Shown: piece after piece, positions 1-6,093 of the stretch
Layout of the letters: every line of letters begins with the position of its first letter
Position numbering within the stretch: position 1 is the first letter of the stretch
NCBI GenBank assembly: GCA_934162615.1
Contig: CAKPJK010000015.1
Location: 1-30,962 of the forward strand
DNA: 30,962 bases
From: an uncultured Clostridia bacterium
Lineage (GTDB): Bacteria; Bacillota; Clostridia; TANB77; CAG-508
Direction of reading: 5' to 3'
Program-made: the position numbers and the translations under genes
The notes under the pieces: generated by a model
Database searches by the model: none
What the model was told of the DNA's origin: nothing
What the model saw: only the letters and a program-made list of their open reading frames with translations

Positions 1-40
1 TTAAGCTGACCAATACTAATAAATCGAGGGCTTAACCACA
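1..40 (+). rRNA. 23S ribosomal RNA, 3' end (partial)
   Basis: The first 40 bases match the conserved 3' terminus of bacterial 23S rRNA, including the ACTAATA and TCGAGGGCTTAACC segments. The rest of the gene lies upstream of the window. The exact 3' end is judged from this conserved block and may be off by a few bases. About 97 bases of AT-rich spacer (41-137) with no tRNA separate it from the 5S gene. Confidence 0.9.
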
Positions 41-137
41 AAACGTTAAGTTAAGAAACAAAGTAATCGGAACGAAAGATCCTGAAACTAATTCATCTAT
101 GTATTTTTGAGTGTGCTTTAATTGCATACAATAATTT

Positions 138-254
138 TCTAGTGATAATGACATTTAGGGTAATACCTGTTCCCATCCCGAACACAGAAGTCAAGCCTAA
201 GTGTGCCGAAAATACTTGCGGGTTACCCTGCTGGGAAGATAGGTTGTCGCTAGA
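138..254 (+). rRNA. 5S ribosomal RNA
   Basis: A complete 5S rRNA of about 116 nt. The core CCCATCCCGAACACAGAAGT is the hallmark loop of bacterial 5S rRNA. The 5' arm CTAGTGATAA (139-148) pairs with the 3' arm TTGTCGCTAG (244-253) to close helix I. A run of eight T follows immediately (255-262), as expected where transcription of the rrn operon stops. Together with the 23S end this marks the tail of an rRNA operon transcribed rightward. Confidence 0.95.
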
Positions 255-283
255 TTTTTTTTATATAAAAATAGAATTGAAAT

Positions 284-331
284 AAAGGCATTTAAAAGTA
301 AAGTTTAGAAATTTTATTTTTAAATGCTTTT
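284..331 (+). terminator. Hairpin after the rRNA operon
   Basis: GCATTTAAA (288-296) pairs perfectly with TTTAAATGC (319-327), extended by an A-rich left flank against TTTT. It is a likely back-up terminator of the rrn operon. The rest of the gap (332-479) is AT-rich, with several TATAAT-like boxes such as 425-430, and no other feature seen. Confidence 0.5.
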
Positions 332-479
332 ATATCTATAATGAATGATAAATTATAGTTTTAAAGTTTATTTTAAATTAACAACATAAATATATTTAAA
401 GTAATGAGCATATATTATATGGTATATAATTATAAAAATATATTATATAATTATGAAAAAAATATTAAGAGGTGGTAAT

Positions 480-1043
480 ATGTCAAAAGTAATGTGGAAA
501 CCAGGAACATTCTTATATCCAATTCCTGCTGTAATGGTAAGTTGTGGAACAATGGAAAAATCAAATATAATAACTGTAGCATGGACAGGAATATTAAACA
601 CAAATCCTGCAATGGTATATATATCTGTAAGACCAAGTAGATATTCATACGATTTAATAAAAGACCAAGGAGAATTTGTAATTAATTTAACAACAAAGGA
701 CTTAGTTAGAGCAACAGATTGGTGTGGAGTAAAAACTGGAGCAAAAGTAGATAAATTTAAAGAAATGAACTTACATAAAGAAAAAGCAAATTTTGTGCAA
801 TGTCCAATGATTAAAGAAAGCCCAGTATCTGTTGAATGCAAAGTTAAAGAAATTAAAGAACTAGGAAGTCACACAATGTTTGTAGCAGAAGTTCTAGCAA
901 TAAATAGTGACGAAAAATATATAGATGAAAAAGGAGCATTTGATATATCAAAATGTGATTTAATTGCATATGCAAATGGTGGATATTATTCAATGGGTAA
1001 AAAATTAGGAAAATTTGGATTTTCTGTAAAAAAGAAAAAATAA
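480..1043 (+). CDS. Flavin reductase family protein (FMN-binding split barrel)
   Basis: A 187-residue protein resembling the flavin reductase-like/FlaRed family, which bind FMN in a split-barrel fold and reduce flavin or act in electron transfer. The family look comes from the N-terminal MWKPGTFLYPIPAVMVSCG, the segment TVAWTGILNTNPAMVYISVR, and the EFVINLTT strand, all typical of the FMN-binding fold. I chose ATG 480 because AGAGGTGG (468-475) sits just before it; the ATG at 453 in the same frame has no ribosome binding site. The protein is soluble, with no signal peptide and a Lys-rich C-terminus. It stands alone between the rrn tail and the rpmG promoter. The exact substrate cannot be told from the sequence. 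Confidence 0.85.
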   Translation: MSKVMWKPGTFLYPIPAVMVSCGTMEKSNIITVAWTGILNTNPAMVYISVRPSRYSYDLIKDQGEFVINLTTKDLVRATDWCGVKTGAKVDKFKEMNLHKEKANFVQCPMIKESPVSVECKVKEIKELGSHTMFVAEVLAINSDEKYIDEKGAFDISKCDLIAYANGGYYSMGKKLGKFGFSVKKKK

Positions 1044-1081
1044 AATCTGTAAAAAAAAGAAAAAATAATTTCTGTAAACCA

Positions 1082-1110
1082 TTGACATATGTGGAAAAAA
1101 ATGATAAAAT
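1082..1110 (+). promoter_or_regulatory. Sigma-A promoter of rpmG-secE-nusG
   Basis: The -35 box TTGACA (1082-1087) is perfect, followed by a 17-nt spacer and TAAAAT (1105-1110) as -10. It is well placed for transcription starting near 1117, ahead of the ribosomal protein and transcription factor genes. Confidence 0.8.
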
Positions 1111-1117
1111 ATTTAAG

Positions 1118-1140
1118 CGTATGTATATTACGGACATACG
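1118..1140 (+). promoter_or_regulatory. Hairpin at the 5' end of the rpmG leader
   Basis: CGTATGT (1118-1124) pairs perfectly with ACATACG (1134-1140) around a 9-nt loop. It begins right at the predicted transcription start, so it would cap the 5' end of the mRNA. A role in message stability is inference. Confidence 0.5.
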
Positions 1141-1190
1141 ATCACATCGTTTAAAATAAAAAAAGTAAGGTAATTCGGAGGTGTATTTAA

Positions 1191-1355
1191 ATGGCAGCAA
1201 AAGGACCAAGAGAAAATATAACATTAGAATGTACAGAATGCAAAAACAGAAACTATGTAACATCAAAAAACAAAAGAAATAACACAGATAGATTAGAATT
1301 AGTAAAATATTGTAAATTCTGTAAAAAACGTACAACACATAAAGAAACAAAATAG
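1191..1355 (+). CDS. rpmG: 50S ribosomal protein L33
   Basis: A 54-residue protein. It has the L33 signature: ITLECTECKNRNY near the N-terminus and YCKFCKKRTTH near the C-terminus. Cysteines 14, 17, 41 and 44 form the zinc ribbon of the zinc-binding (C+) form of L33. The site CGGAGGTG stands 7 bases before ATG 1191. The rpmG-secE-nusG order is standard in Firmicutes. Confidence 0.95.
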   Translation: MAAKGPRENITLECTECKNRNYVTSKNKRNNTDRLELVKYCKFCKKRTTHKETK

Positions 1356-1384
1356 AAATAAAGCTATTTTAGGGAGGATACGAA

Positions 1385-1753
1385 ATGGCTAAGAAAGATG
1401 AAAAAAATATAAAAGATAAGACAAGCTTTACAAAAAAATTTAAAGCAGAATTGAAAAAAGTAATTTGGCCAACACCAAAACAACTATTTAATAATACAGT
1501 AGCAGTATTATCAATAGTTATTATTACTGCTGTAATAGTATTTGTATTAGATATTGCATTTGAATCTATGAACAAATATGGTGTTAATAAAATAAAAGAA
1601 AGTATCTCAAACTCAACATTAAATAACACAACAAATGAAACAACAGAAAATGCTGAATCAGATCAAACTGAAGCATCAAATGAAGAAACAACAAATACTG
1701 AAAACACAGTAGAAAATGAAGCATCTTCATCAGAAAACACAGTTGAAGAATAA
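1385..1753 (+). CDS. secE: Preprotein translocase subunit SecE with an acidic C-terminal tail
   Basis: SecE is the essential small membrane subunit of the SecYEG channel. The N-terminal part has the family's amphipathic segment (FKAELKKVIWPTPKQ, around residues 18-32), then one hydrophobic membrane helix (roughly residues 38-58). At 122 residues it is about twice the usual length of a one-helix SecE. The extra 50 or so residues are a low-complexity tail of Asn, Thr, Ser and Glu. With the usual SecE topology this tail would lie outside the membrane. An AGGGAGG site precedes the ATG. It sits between rpmG and nusG as in most Firmicutes. Confidence 0.93.
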   Translation: MAKKDEKNIKDKTSFTKKFKAELKKVIWPTPKQLFNNTVAVLSIVIITAVIVFVLDIAFESMNKYGVNKIKESISNSTLNNTTNETTENAESDQTEASNEETTNTENTVENEASSSENTVEE

Positions 1754-1791
1754 TAATAGGTCAAAAAATTTCAAGAGGAGGCTTAAAATAG

Positions 1792-2328
1792 ATGTCTCAA
1801 AAAGATTACGATATGAATCCAAGATGGTATGTTGTGCATACATATTCTGGATACGAAAACAAAGTAAAAAAAGATTTAGAAAATACAATTAAAAACAGAG
1901 AACTTGAAGAATATTTCTTTGATATAATTGTTCCAATGGAAGAACAAATAGAAATAAAAAATGGAAAGAAAAAAACTAATCTAAAAAAAGTATTTCCTGG
2001 ATATGTACTTATTAAAATGATAGTAACAGAAGAAACATGGTACATAGTAAGAAATACAAGAGGAGTAACAGGTTTTGTAGGGTCAGGAACAGATCCAATA
2101 CCATTAACAGACGAAGAAATAAGAAATATGGGATTTGACATTTCTGAAATAAATGTTGATTATGAACTTAATGAACAAGTAGAAGTAATGAATGGACCAT
2201 TCGAAGGATTTGTAGGAACAGTCCAAGAAATAAACAAAGAAAAAAACAAAGTAAAAGTTCTAGTATCAATGTTTGGAAGAGAAACACCTGTAGTACTTGA
2301 ATTCTCACAAGTTAAAAAAGTTCAATAA
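1792..2328 (+). CDS. nusG: Transcription termination/antitermination factor NusG
   Basis: A 178-residue NusG, which binds RNA polymerase, influences pausing and termination, and couples transcription to translation. The N-terminal NGN domain begins with RWYVVHTYSGYENKVKKDL and includes VFPGYVLIKM and RNTRGVTGFVG. The C-terminal KOW domain includes VEVMNGPFEGFVGTVQEIN and ends with VLVSMFGRETPVVLEFSQVK. Length is normal for the family. GAGGAGG (1775-1781) precedes ATG 1792. It is co-transcribed with secE and followed 34 bases later by rplK. Confidence 0.97.
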   Translation: MSQKDYDMNPRWYVVHTYSGYENKVKKDLENTIKNRELEEYFFDIIVPMEEQIEIKNGKKKTNLKKVFPGYVLIKMIVTEETWYIVRNTRGVTGFVGSGTDPIPLTDEEIRNMGFDISEINVDYELNEQVEVMNGPFEGFVGTVQEINKEKNKVKVLVSMFGRETPVVLEFSQVKKVQ

Positions 2329-2362
2329 TAAAGGAAAATTTTAGAGGAGGTGCCAATATAAA

Positions 2363-2791
2363 ATGGCAGAAAAAGAAATTTCAAATATAATTAAATTACA
2401 AATAGAAGCAGGAAAGGCAACACCAGCTCCACCAGTAGGACCAGCTTTAGGTTCAAGTGGTGTTAATATTATGCAATTCGTAAAAGAATTCAATGATAGA
2501 ACAGCAAATCAACCTGGAATGATAATACCAGTTGTTATAACTGTATACAAAGATAAATCTTTTGAGTTTATAACAAAAGTACCACCAGTTGCAGTTTTAA
2601 TCAAAAAATCAATAAAAATTGAAAAAGGTTCAGGAAAACCAAATAAAGATAAAGTTGCTAAAATAACTAAAGAACAAGTTAAAGCTATAGCAGAACAAAA
2701 AATGCCAGACTTAAATGCTGCATCATTAGAAACAGCAATGAGCATGGTAGAAGGAACAGCAAGATCAATGGGTGTAGTAGTTGTTGACTAG
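2363..2791 (+). CDS. rplK: 50S ribosomal protein L11
   Basis: A 142-residue L11, the stalk-base protein that binds the GTPase-associated region of 23S rRNA. Diagnostic segments are IKLQIEAGKATPAPPVGPALG at the N-terminus (quoted in part), GVNIMQFVKEFN, and the C-terminal RNA-binding domain with KITKEQVKAIAEQKMPDLNA and VEGTARSMGVVV. It is full length. A strong GAGGAGGTG site lies upstream. The 177-base gap to rplA, longer than usual, holds an L1-type site. Confidence 0.97.
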   Translation: MAEKEISNIIKLQIEAGKATPAPPVGPALGSSGVNIMQFVKEFNDRTANQPGMIIPVVITVYKDKSFEFITKVPPVAVLIKKSIKIEKGSGKPNKDKVAKITKEQVKAIAEQKMPDLNAASLETAMSMVEGTARSMGVVVVD

Positions 2792-2927
2792 TTCAATAAA
2801 TTAAAATAAATTGATTATAATTTATTTACTAAAAGTAGGTATATTAAATAATTTTTATGTATAGTTTTTAAATTATATTTATGGGCTATATTTATAAATT
2901 ATTTGTAATATAAAAATTATATAAAAA

Positions 2928-2956
2928 TTGGGAGAGTAAAAACTCGTTAGAACCAA
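2928..2956 (+). promoter_or_regulatory. Probable ribosomal protein L1 mRNA binding site before rplA
   Basis: TTGG (2928-2931) pairs with CCAA (2953-2956), and GAGT (2934-2937) pairs with ACTC (2942-2945) around an AAAA loop. They are separated by an asymmetric internal loop of GA against GTTAGAA. A short helix, asymmetric loop and second helix directly in front of a ribosome binding site is the known form of L1 autoregulatory sites, which mimic its 23S rRNA target. The AGGAGG of rplA begins two bases after the structure, so L1 binding could block translation. The call rests on structure and position only. Confidence 0.5.
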
Positions 2957-2968
2957 AGGAGGTAAAAA

Positions 2969-3652
2969 ATGAAAGTAGCAAAAAGATATGCTGAATGTTC
3001 AAAATTAGTGGACAAAAACAAAGAATATGAAATCAAAGATGCTTTAGATTTAATCGAAAAAATGCCAAAAGCAAAATTTGATGAAACAGTTGAATTACAT
3101 GTTAAATTAGGTGTAGATTCAAAACATGCTGACCAACAAGTTAGAGGTACAGTAGTACTTCCAAATGGTACAGGTAAAACACAAAAAGTATTAGTATTTG
3201 CTAAAGGACCAAAAGCTGAAGAAGCAGAAAAAGCAGGAGCAGACTTTGTTGGAGCAGAAGAATTAATACCAAAAATACAAAATGAAAACTGGTTTGATTA
3301 TGACGTAGTTGTTGCAACACCAGACATGATGGGTGTTGTAGGTAGATTAGGTAAAGTATTAGGACCAAAAGGATTAATGCCAAACCCTAAATCTGGAACA
3401 GTTACAATGGATGTTACAAAAGCAATAAACGAAATCAAATCTGGTAAAGTTGAATACAGATTAGACAAAACTAACATTATTCACTTAGGATTTGGAAAAG
3501 TATCTTTTGGAGCTGACAAATTAGCAGAAAACTATGAAACAATAATGAATGCTATTATAAAAGCAAAACCAGCAGCAGCAAAAGGACAATACATTAAGAG
3601 TGTTTCAGTAACAACAACAATGGGACCTGGAATATTCATCAACCAAAAATAG
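2969..3652 (+). CDS. rplA: 50S ribosomal protein L1
   Basis: A 227-residue L1, which forms the mobile L1 stalk on 23S rRNA and in many bacteria represses its own operon. Recognised by ETVELHVKLGVDSKHADQQV, GTVVLPNGTGKTQKVLVFA, the signature VVATPDMMGVVGRLGKVLGP followed by KGLMPNPKSGTV, and the C-terminal GQYIKSVSVTTTMGPG. Full length. A perfect AAAGGAGG lies 7 bases before ATG 2969. Confidence 0.97.
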   Translation: MKVAKRYAECSKLVDKNKEYEIKDALDLIEKMPKAKFDETVELHVKLGVDSKHADQQVRGTVVLPNGTGKTQKVLVFAKGPKAEEAEKAGADFVGAEELIPKIQNENWFDYDVVVATPDMMGVVGRLGKVLGPKGLMPNPKSGTVTMDVTKAINEIKSGKVEYRLDKTNIIHLGFGKVSFGADKLAENYETIMNAIIKAKPAAAKGQYIKSVSVTTTMGPGIFINQK

Positions 3653-3657
3653 AATAT

Positions 3658-3762
3658 TAAAGCCAAAGACAGTAGGCAAAATATAAGTCCTACCGAGGTT
3701 ATAAATAACGTGTATAAAGCACTTTTTATAATCTCGTATTGGATATAAAAAGTGTTTTTAAT
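3658..3762 (+). promoter_or_regulatory. Ribosomal protein L10 leader with attenuator terminator
   Basis: The segment CCAAAGACAGTAGGC (3663-3677), followed by GTCCTACCGAGGTT, is the conserved core of the L10 (rplJ) leader: AGTAGG pairs with CCTACC and the CCAAAGACAG loop is the L10 binding element. Just after it, CACTTTTTATA (3720-3730) pairs with TATAAAAAGTG (3744-3754), followed by TTTTT, forming an intrinsic terminator. This is the established layout for autogenous control by L10-L12, which lets excess protein favour termination before rplJ. Confidence 0.85.
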
Positions 3763-3809
3763 TATATATTAGGAAAGTTGCATAACTTTGTTAATATATA
3801 AGATTACAT

Positions 3810-3926
3810 TGCACAGAAAATGTATTTCATAAATTTTCGTGCACGAACAAATTTACTAAAAAAATTAAAGATTTTTTTAGATTTGTTCTTAAATATATGG
3901 AATTAAGAATTTATAAATATTCTTAA
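3810..3926 (+). promoter_or_regulatory. Three consecutive hairpins in the distal rplJ leader
   Basis: Past the attenuator the leader has three further perfect stems. TGCAC and GAAAAT (3810-3821) pair with ATTTTC and GTGCA (3833-3843), with one bulged A. GAACAAAT and CTAAAAAAAT (3845-3865) pair with ATTTTTTTAG and ATTTGTTC (3871-3888). TTAAGAAT (3903-3910) pairs with ATTCTTAA (3919-3926). The middle one is the strongest. A role as processing site or second attenuator is inference. Confidence 0.5.
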
Positions 3927-3958
3927 AACGTAAAAAATCAGGAGGTGAAAATTAAAAA

Positions 3959-4486
3959 ATGGCAAGTGAAAAAATCTTAAATCAAAAGAAAGAAGAAGTT
4001 ACAAAATTAGCAAACAAAATGAAAGAAGCTAAATTAGTACTTTTAACAGATTACAGAGGAATTAATGTTGAAGACGTAACAGAATTAAGAGCAGAATTAA
4101 GAAAAACAAACGCTGAATATACTGTTATCAAAAACAACATAACAAAAAGAGCATTAGCAGAAGCAGGAATCGAAGGTTTAGAAGATAAATTAGTAGGACC
4201 TACAGCTGTAATAATGAGTAATGAAGATTACTTAGAACCATCTAAAGCAATCTATGAATTCACAAAAAACAATGACTACTACAAAATTAAAGGTGGAGTT
4301 ATTGAAGGTAAAGTAATGACTGCTGAAGAAATAATCACTTTAGCAAAATTACCATCAAAAGAAACATTACTATCTATGCTTGCTGGAGCATTACTTGCAA
4401 ATATTCAAAAATTTGCAGTTGCACTTGATCAAGTTAGAATTCAAAAAGAAGAAGGTTCAGCTGAAGAAACAACAGCAGAAGCTTAA
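3959..4486 (+). CDS. rplJ: 50S ribosomal protein L10
   Basis: A 175-residue L10, the base of the ribosomal stalk that holds the L7/L12 dimers. Typical segments are VLLTDYRGINVEDVTELRAE, YTVIKNNITKRAL, and the C-terminal helix LLSMLAGALLANIQKFAVAL, which binds L12. It ends in a short acidic Ala/Glu/Thr tail. An AGGAGGTG site precedes ATG 3959. It is controlled by the L10 leader just upstream and followed by rplL, the usual pair. Confidence 0.97.
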   Translation: MASEKILNQKKEEVTKLANKMKEAKLVLLTDYRGINVEDVTELRAELRKTNAEYTVIKNNITKRALAEAGIEGLEDKLVGPTAVIMSNEDYLEPSKAIYEFTKNNDYYKIKGGVIEGKVMTAEEIITLAKLPSKETLLSMLAGALLANIQKFAVALDQVRIQKEEGSAEETTAEA

Positions 4487-4557
4487 TCTTATAAGAATTA
4501 GTATTGCAAACGAATTTGCATATAACTAAAAATCAAAAACAAAAATATAAATAAAAA

Positions 4558-4580
4558 GCCTAAATAGATAGGCAAAAAAA
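4558..4580 (+). promoter_or_regulatory. Small hairpin between rplJ and rplL
   Basis: GCCTA (4558-4562) pairs with TAGGC (4569-4573), followed by AAAAAAA rather than T, so it is not a classic terminator on the + strand. A second small hairpin, TGCAAA (4505-4510) with TTTGCA (4515-4520), stands just after rplJ. In many bacteria L12 is made in excess over L10, so a processing or differential expression role is possible but not shown. Confidence 0.35.
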
Positions 4581-4638
4581 TTAAAATAAAAAGTCAATAT
4601 TTAAGATTGACAAAAATAAAAATTAGGAGGATTATAAA

Positions 4639-5004
4639 ATGAGTAAAGAAGAAATGATTGAAGAAATCAAAAAAATGACAGTAGTAGAATTATCAGAATT
4701 AGTAAAAGCTATAGAAGAAGAATTTGGAGTATCTGCAGTAGCAGCCGCTGCACCAGCAGCTGGAGCAGCAGCAGGAGATGCCGCAGCTGAAAAAACATCT
4801 TTCAACGTTGTATTAAAAGAAGCTGGAGACCAAAAAATAAAAGTTATCAAAGTAGTTAGAGACGCTACAGGATTAGGATTAAAAGAAGCTAAAGAATTAG
4901 TAGACGGAGCACCAAAAACAGTTAAAGAAAATGTTTCTAAAGAAGAAGCAGAAGAATTAAAAGCAAAATTCACAGAAGTTGGAGCTGTTATCGAATTACA
5001 ATAA
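4639..5004 (+). CDS. rplL: 50S ribosomal protein L7/L12
   Basis: A 121-residue L12, present as multiple dimers on the stalk where it recruits translational GTPases. The N-terminal dimerisation domain (MTVVELSELVKAIEEEFGV) leads to the Ala/Gly-rich hinge at about residues 35-50, then the globular domain with KIKVIKVVRDATGLGLKEAK and ELVDGAPKTVKE. Full length. AGGAGG precedes ATG 4639. A terminator follows and rpoB does not. Confidence 0.97.
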   Translation: MSKEEMIEEIKKMTVVELSELVKAIEEEFGVSAVAAAAPAAGAAAGDAAAEKTSFNVVLKEAGDQKIKVIKVVRDATGLGLKEAKELVDGAPKTVKENVSKEEAEELKAKFTEVGAVIELQ

Positions 5005-5034
5005 TTCTAATTAATAGAACAATTTTTAAAACTA

Positions 5035-5070
5035 AAAAGGACTATACTAAATTTTGTATAGTTCTTTTTT
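5035..5070 (+). terminator. Intrinsic terminator of the rplJL operon
   Basis: AAAGGACTATAC (5036-5047) pairs with GTATAGTTCTTT (5056-5067) and is followed by a T run. It is a textbook intrinsic terminator closing the ribosomal protein operon 30 bases after rplL. Confidence 0.85.
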
Positions 5071-5224
5071 CTGTTAAATAAATCATTTATAAAATATATA
5101 TAATTACCCCCAGGTGGAATTGGAAACACACAAACAGTAATTTTATGGACTGTGAATAGTAACTACACAGTTAAACATTCATAATTTATTTTTAATTTTT
5201 ATAGATATTAAATATATTATATGA

Positions 5225-5252
5225 TATAATATTCACAAATGAAAACGGGGGT
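5225..5252 (+). promoter_or_regulatory. -10 box and GGGGGT ribosome site of the nucleosidase gene
   Basis: A perfect TATAAT (5225-5230) with only a weak -35 stands 30 bases before the start codon. The ribosome binding site is GGGGGT (5247-5252), unusual among the AGGAGG sites of this window. Upstream, at 5106-5111, lies the exact complement ACCCCC. If transcription started further upstream it could pair with the site. The stretch 5071-5224 otherwise holds no gene. Confidence 0.45.
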
Positions 5253-5259
5253 TTTTTAA

Positions 5260-5955
5260 ATGAATAAAATAGGAATAATTGTTGCAATGGAAGAAGAACA
5301 AGAAGAAATACTAAACATAATGAGCAATATAGAAGAAAAAGACATATATGAAGTAACAGTAAAAATAGGACAAATAGGAAAAAATAAAGTCGTAGTAGCA
5401 AAATGTGGAGTAGGAAAAGTAAATGCTGCAAGAGTAACACAAATATTAATAGATAAACTAAATGTCAATTGCATAATAAATGTTGGATCTGCAGGAGCAC
5501 TAAATCCATTATTAAACATAGGAGATATAGTAATTGGAGAAAAATTAGTACAACATGACTTTGACATAACTGCATTTGACCATGATAAAGGATATATAAC
5601 AGGAGTAGGAGATTACATATATAGCAATTTAGAATTAATAGAAAAGTTTGAAAAAGCCGCTAAATCACTAGAAAAAGAAGATTTTAAAGTAAAAAAGGGA
5701 ATAATAGCAACAGGAGATATATTCTGTACAGATATAGGAATGAAAAACAAAATATATACAAAATTTGATGCAGACTGTGTTGAAATGGAAGGTGCAGCAA
5801 TAGCGCAGGTATGCTATCTAGACGAAATACCATTTATAGTAATAAGAAGTATATCTGACTCACCAAATGGAAAAAATCAAATTGACTTTGATAAATTTGT
5901 GCAATTAGCATCCAAAAGATGTGCTAATATATTAGAAAATCTTTTAAAAGCATAA
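5260..5955 (+). CDS. mtnN: 5'-methylthioadenosine/S-adenosylhomocysteine nucleosidase
   Basis: A 231-residue MTA/SAH nucleosidase (Pfs). It cleaves adenine from methylthioadenosine and S-adenosylhomocysteine in methyl-cycle recycling, the step before LuxS or methionine salvage. It starts with MNKIGIIVAMEEEQEEI, where the early Glu is a catalytic-site residue. It has VNVGSAGAL-like NVGSAGALNPLLNIGDIVI, then DCVEMEGAAIAQVCY with the substrate-binding Glu, and IRSISDSPNG with the catalytic Asp. Length is typical. It appears to be a single-gene unit between the rplL terminator and the promoter of the next cluster. Confidence 0.95.
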   Translation: MNKIGIIVAMEEEQEEILNIMSNIEEKDIYEVTVKIGQIGKNKVVVAKCGVGKVNAARVTQILIDKLNVNCIINVGSAGALNPLLNIGDIVIGEKLVQHDFDITAFDHDKGYITGVGDYIYSNLELIEKFEKAAKSLEKEDFKVKKGIIATGDIFCTDIGMKNKIYTKFDADCVEMEGAAIAQVCYLDEIPFIVIRSISDSPNGKNQIDFDKFVQLASKRCANILENLLKA

Positions 5956-6027
5956 ATAAAAATTCAAAAGACATTGTAAAAAGTTTATACTAACAAATCA
6001 ACGGATTTTGAAATATAAGGATAAATA

Positions 6028-6056
6028 TTGCAAAAAAAAATCAAATGTGCGATAAT
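6028..6056 (+). promoter_or_regulatory. Promoter of the 6094-11311 cluster
   Basis: TTGCAA (6028-6033), a 17-nt spacer, and GATAAT (6051-6056) form a good sigma-A-like promoter. An AAAAAGGA site stands shortly before ATG 6094. No other strong promoter was seen within the cluster, suggesting one transcript. Confidence 0.55.
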
Positions 6057-6093
6057 AAAATTGAAATATAGTATATAAAAAGGATTCGTTTTA

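Noticed and set aside
41..137. A tRNA gene between 23S and 5S rRNA
   Set aside because: No cloverleaf, T-loop or CCA end can be found in the spacer.
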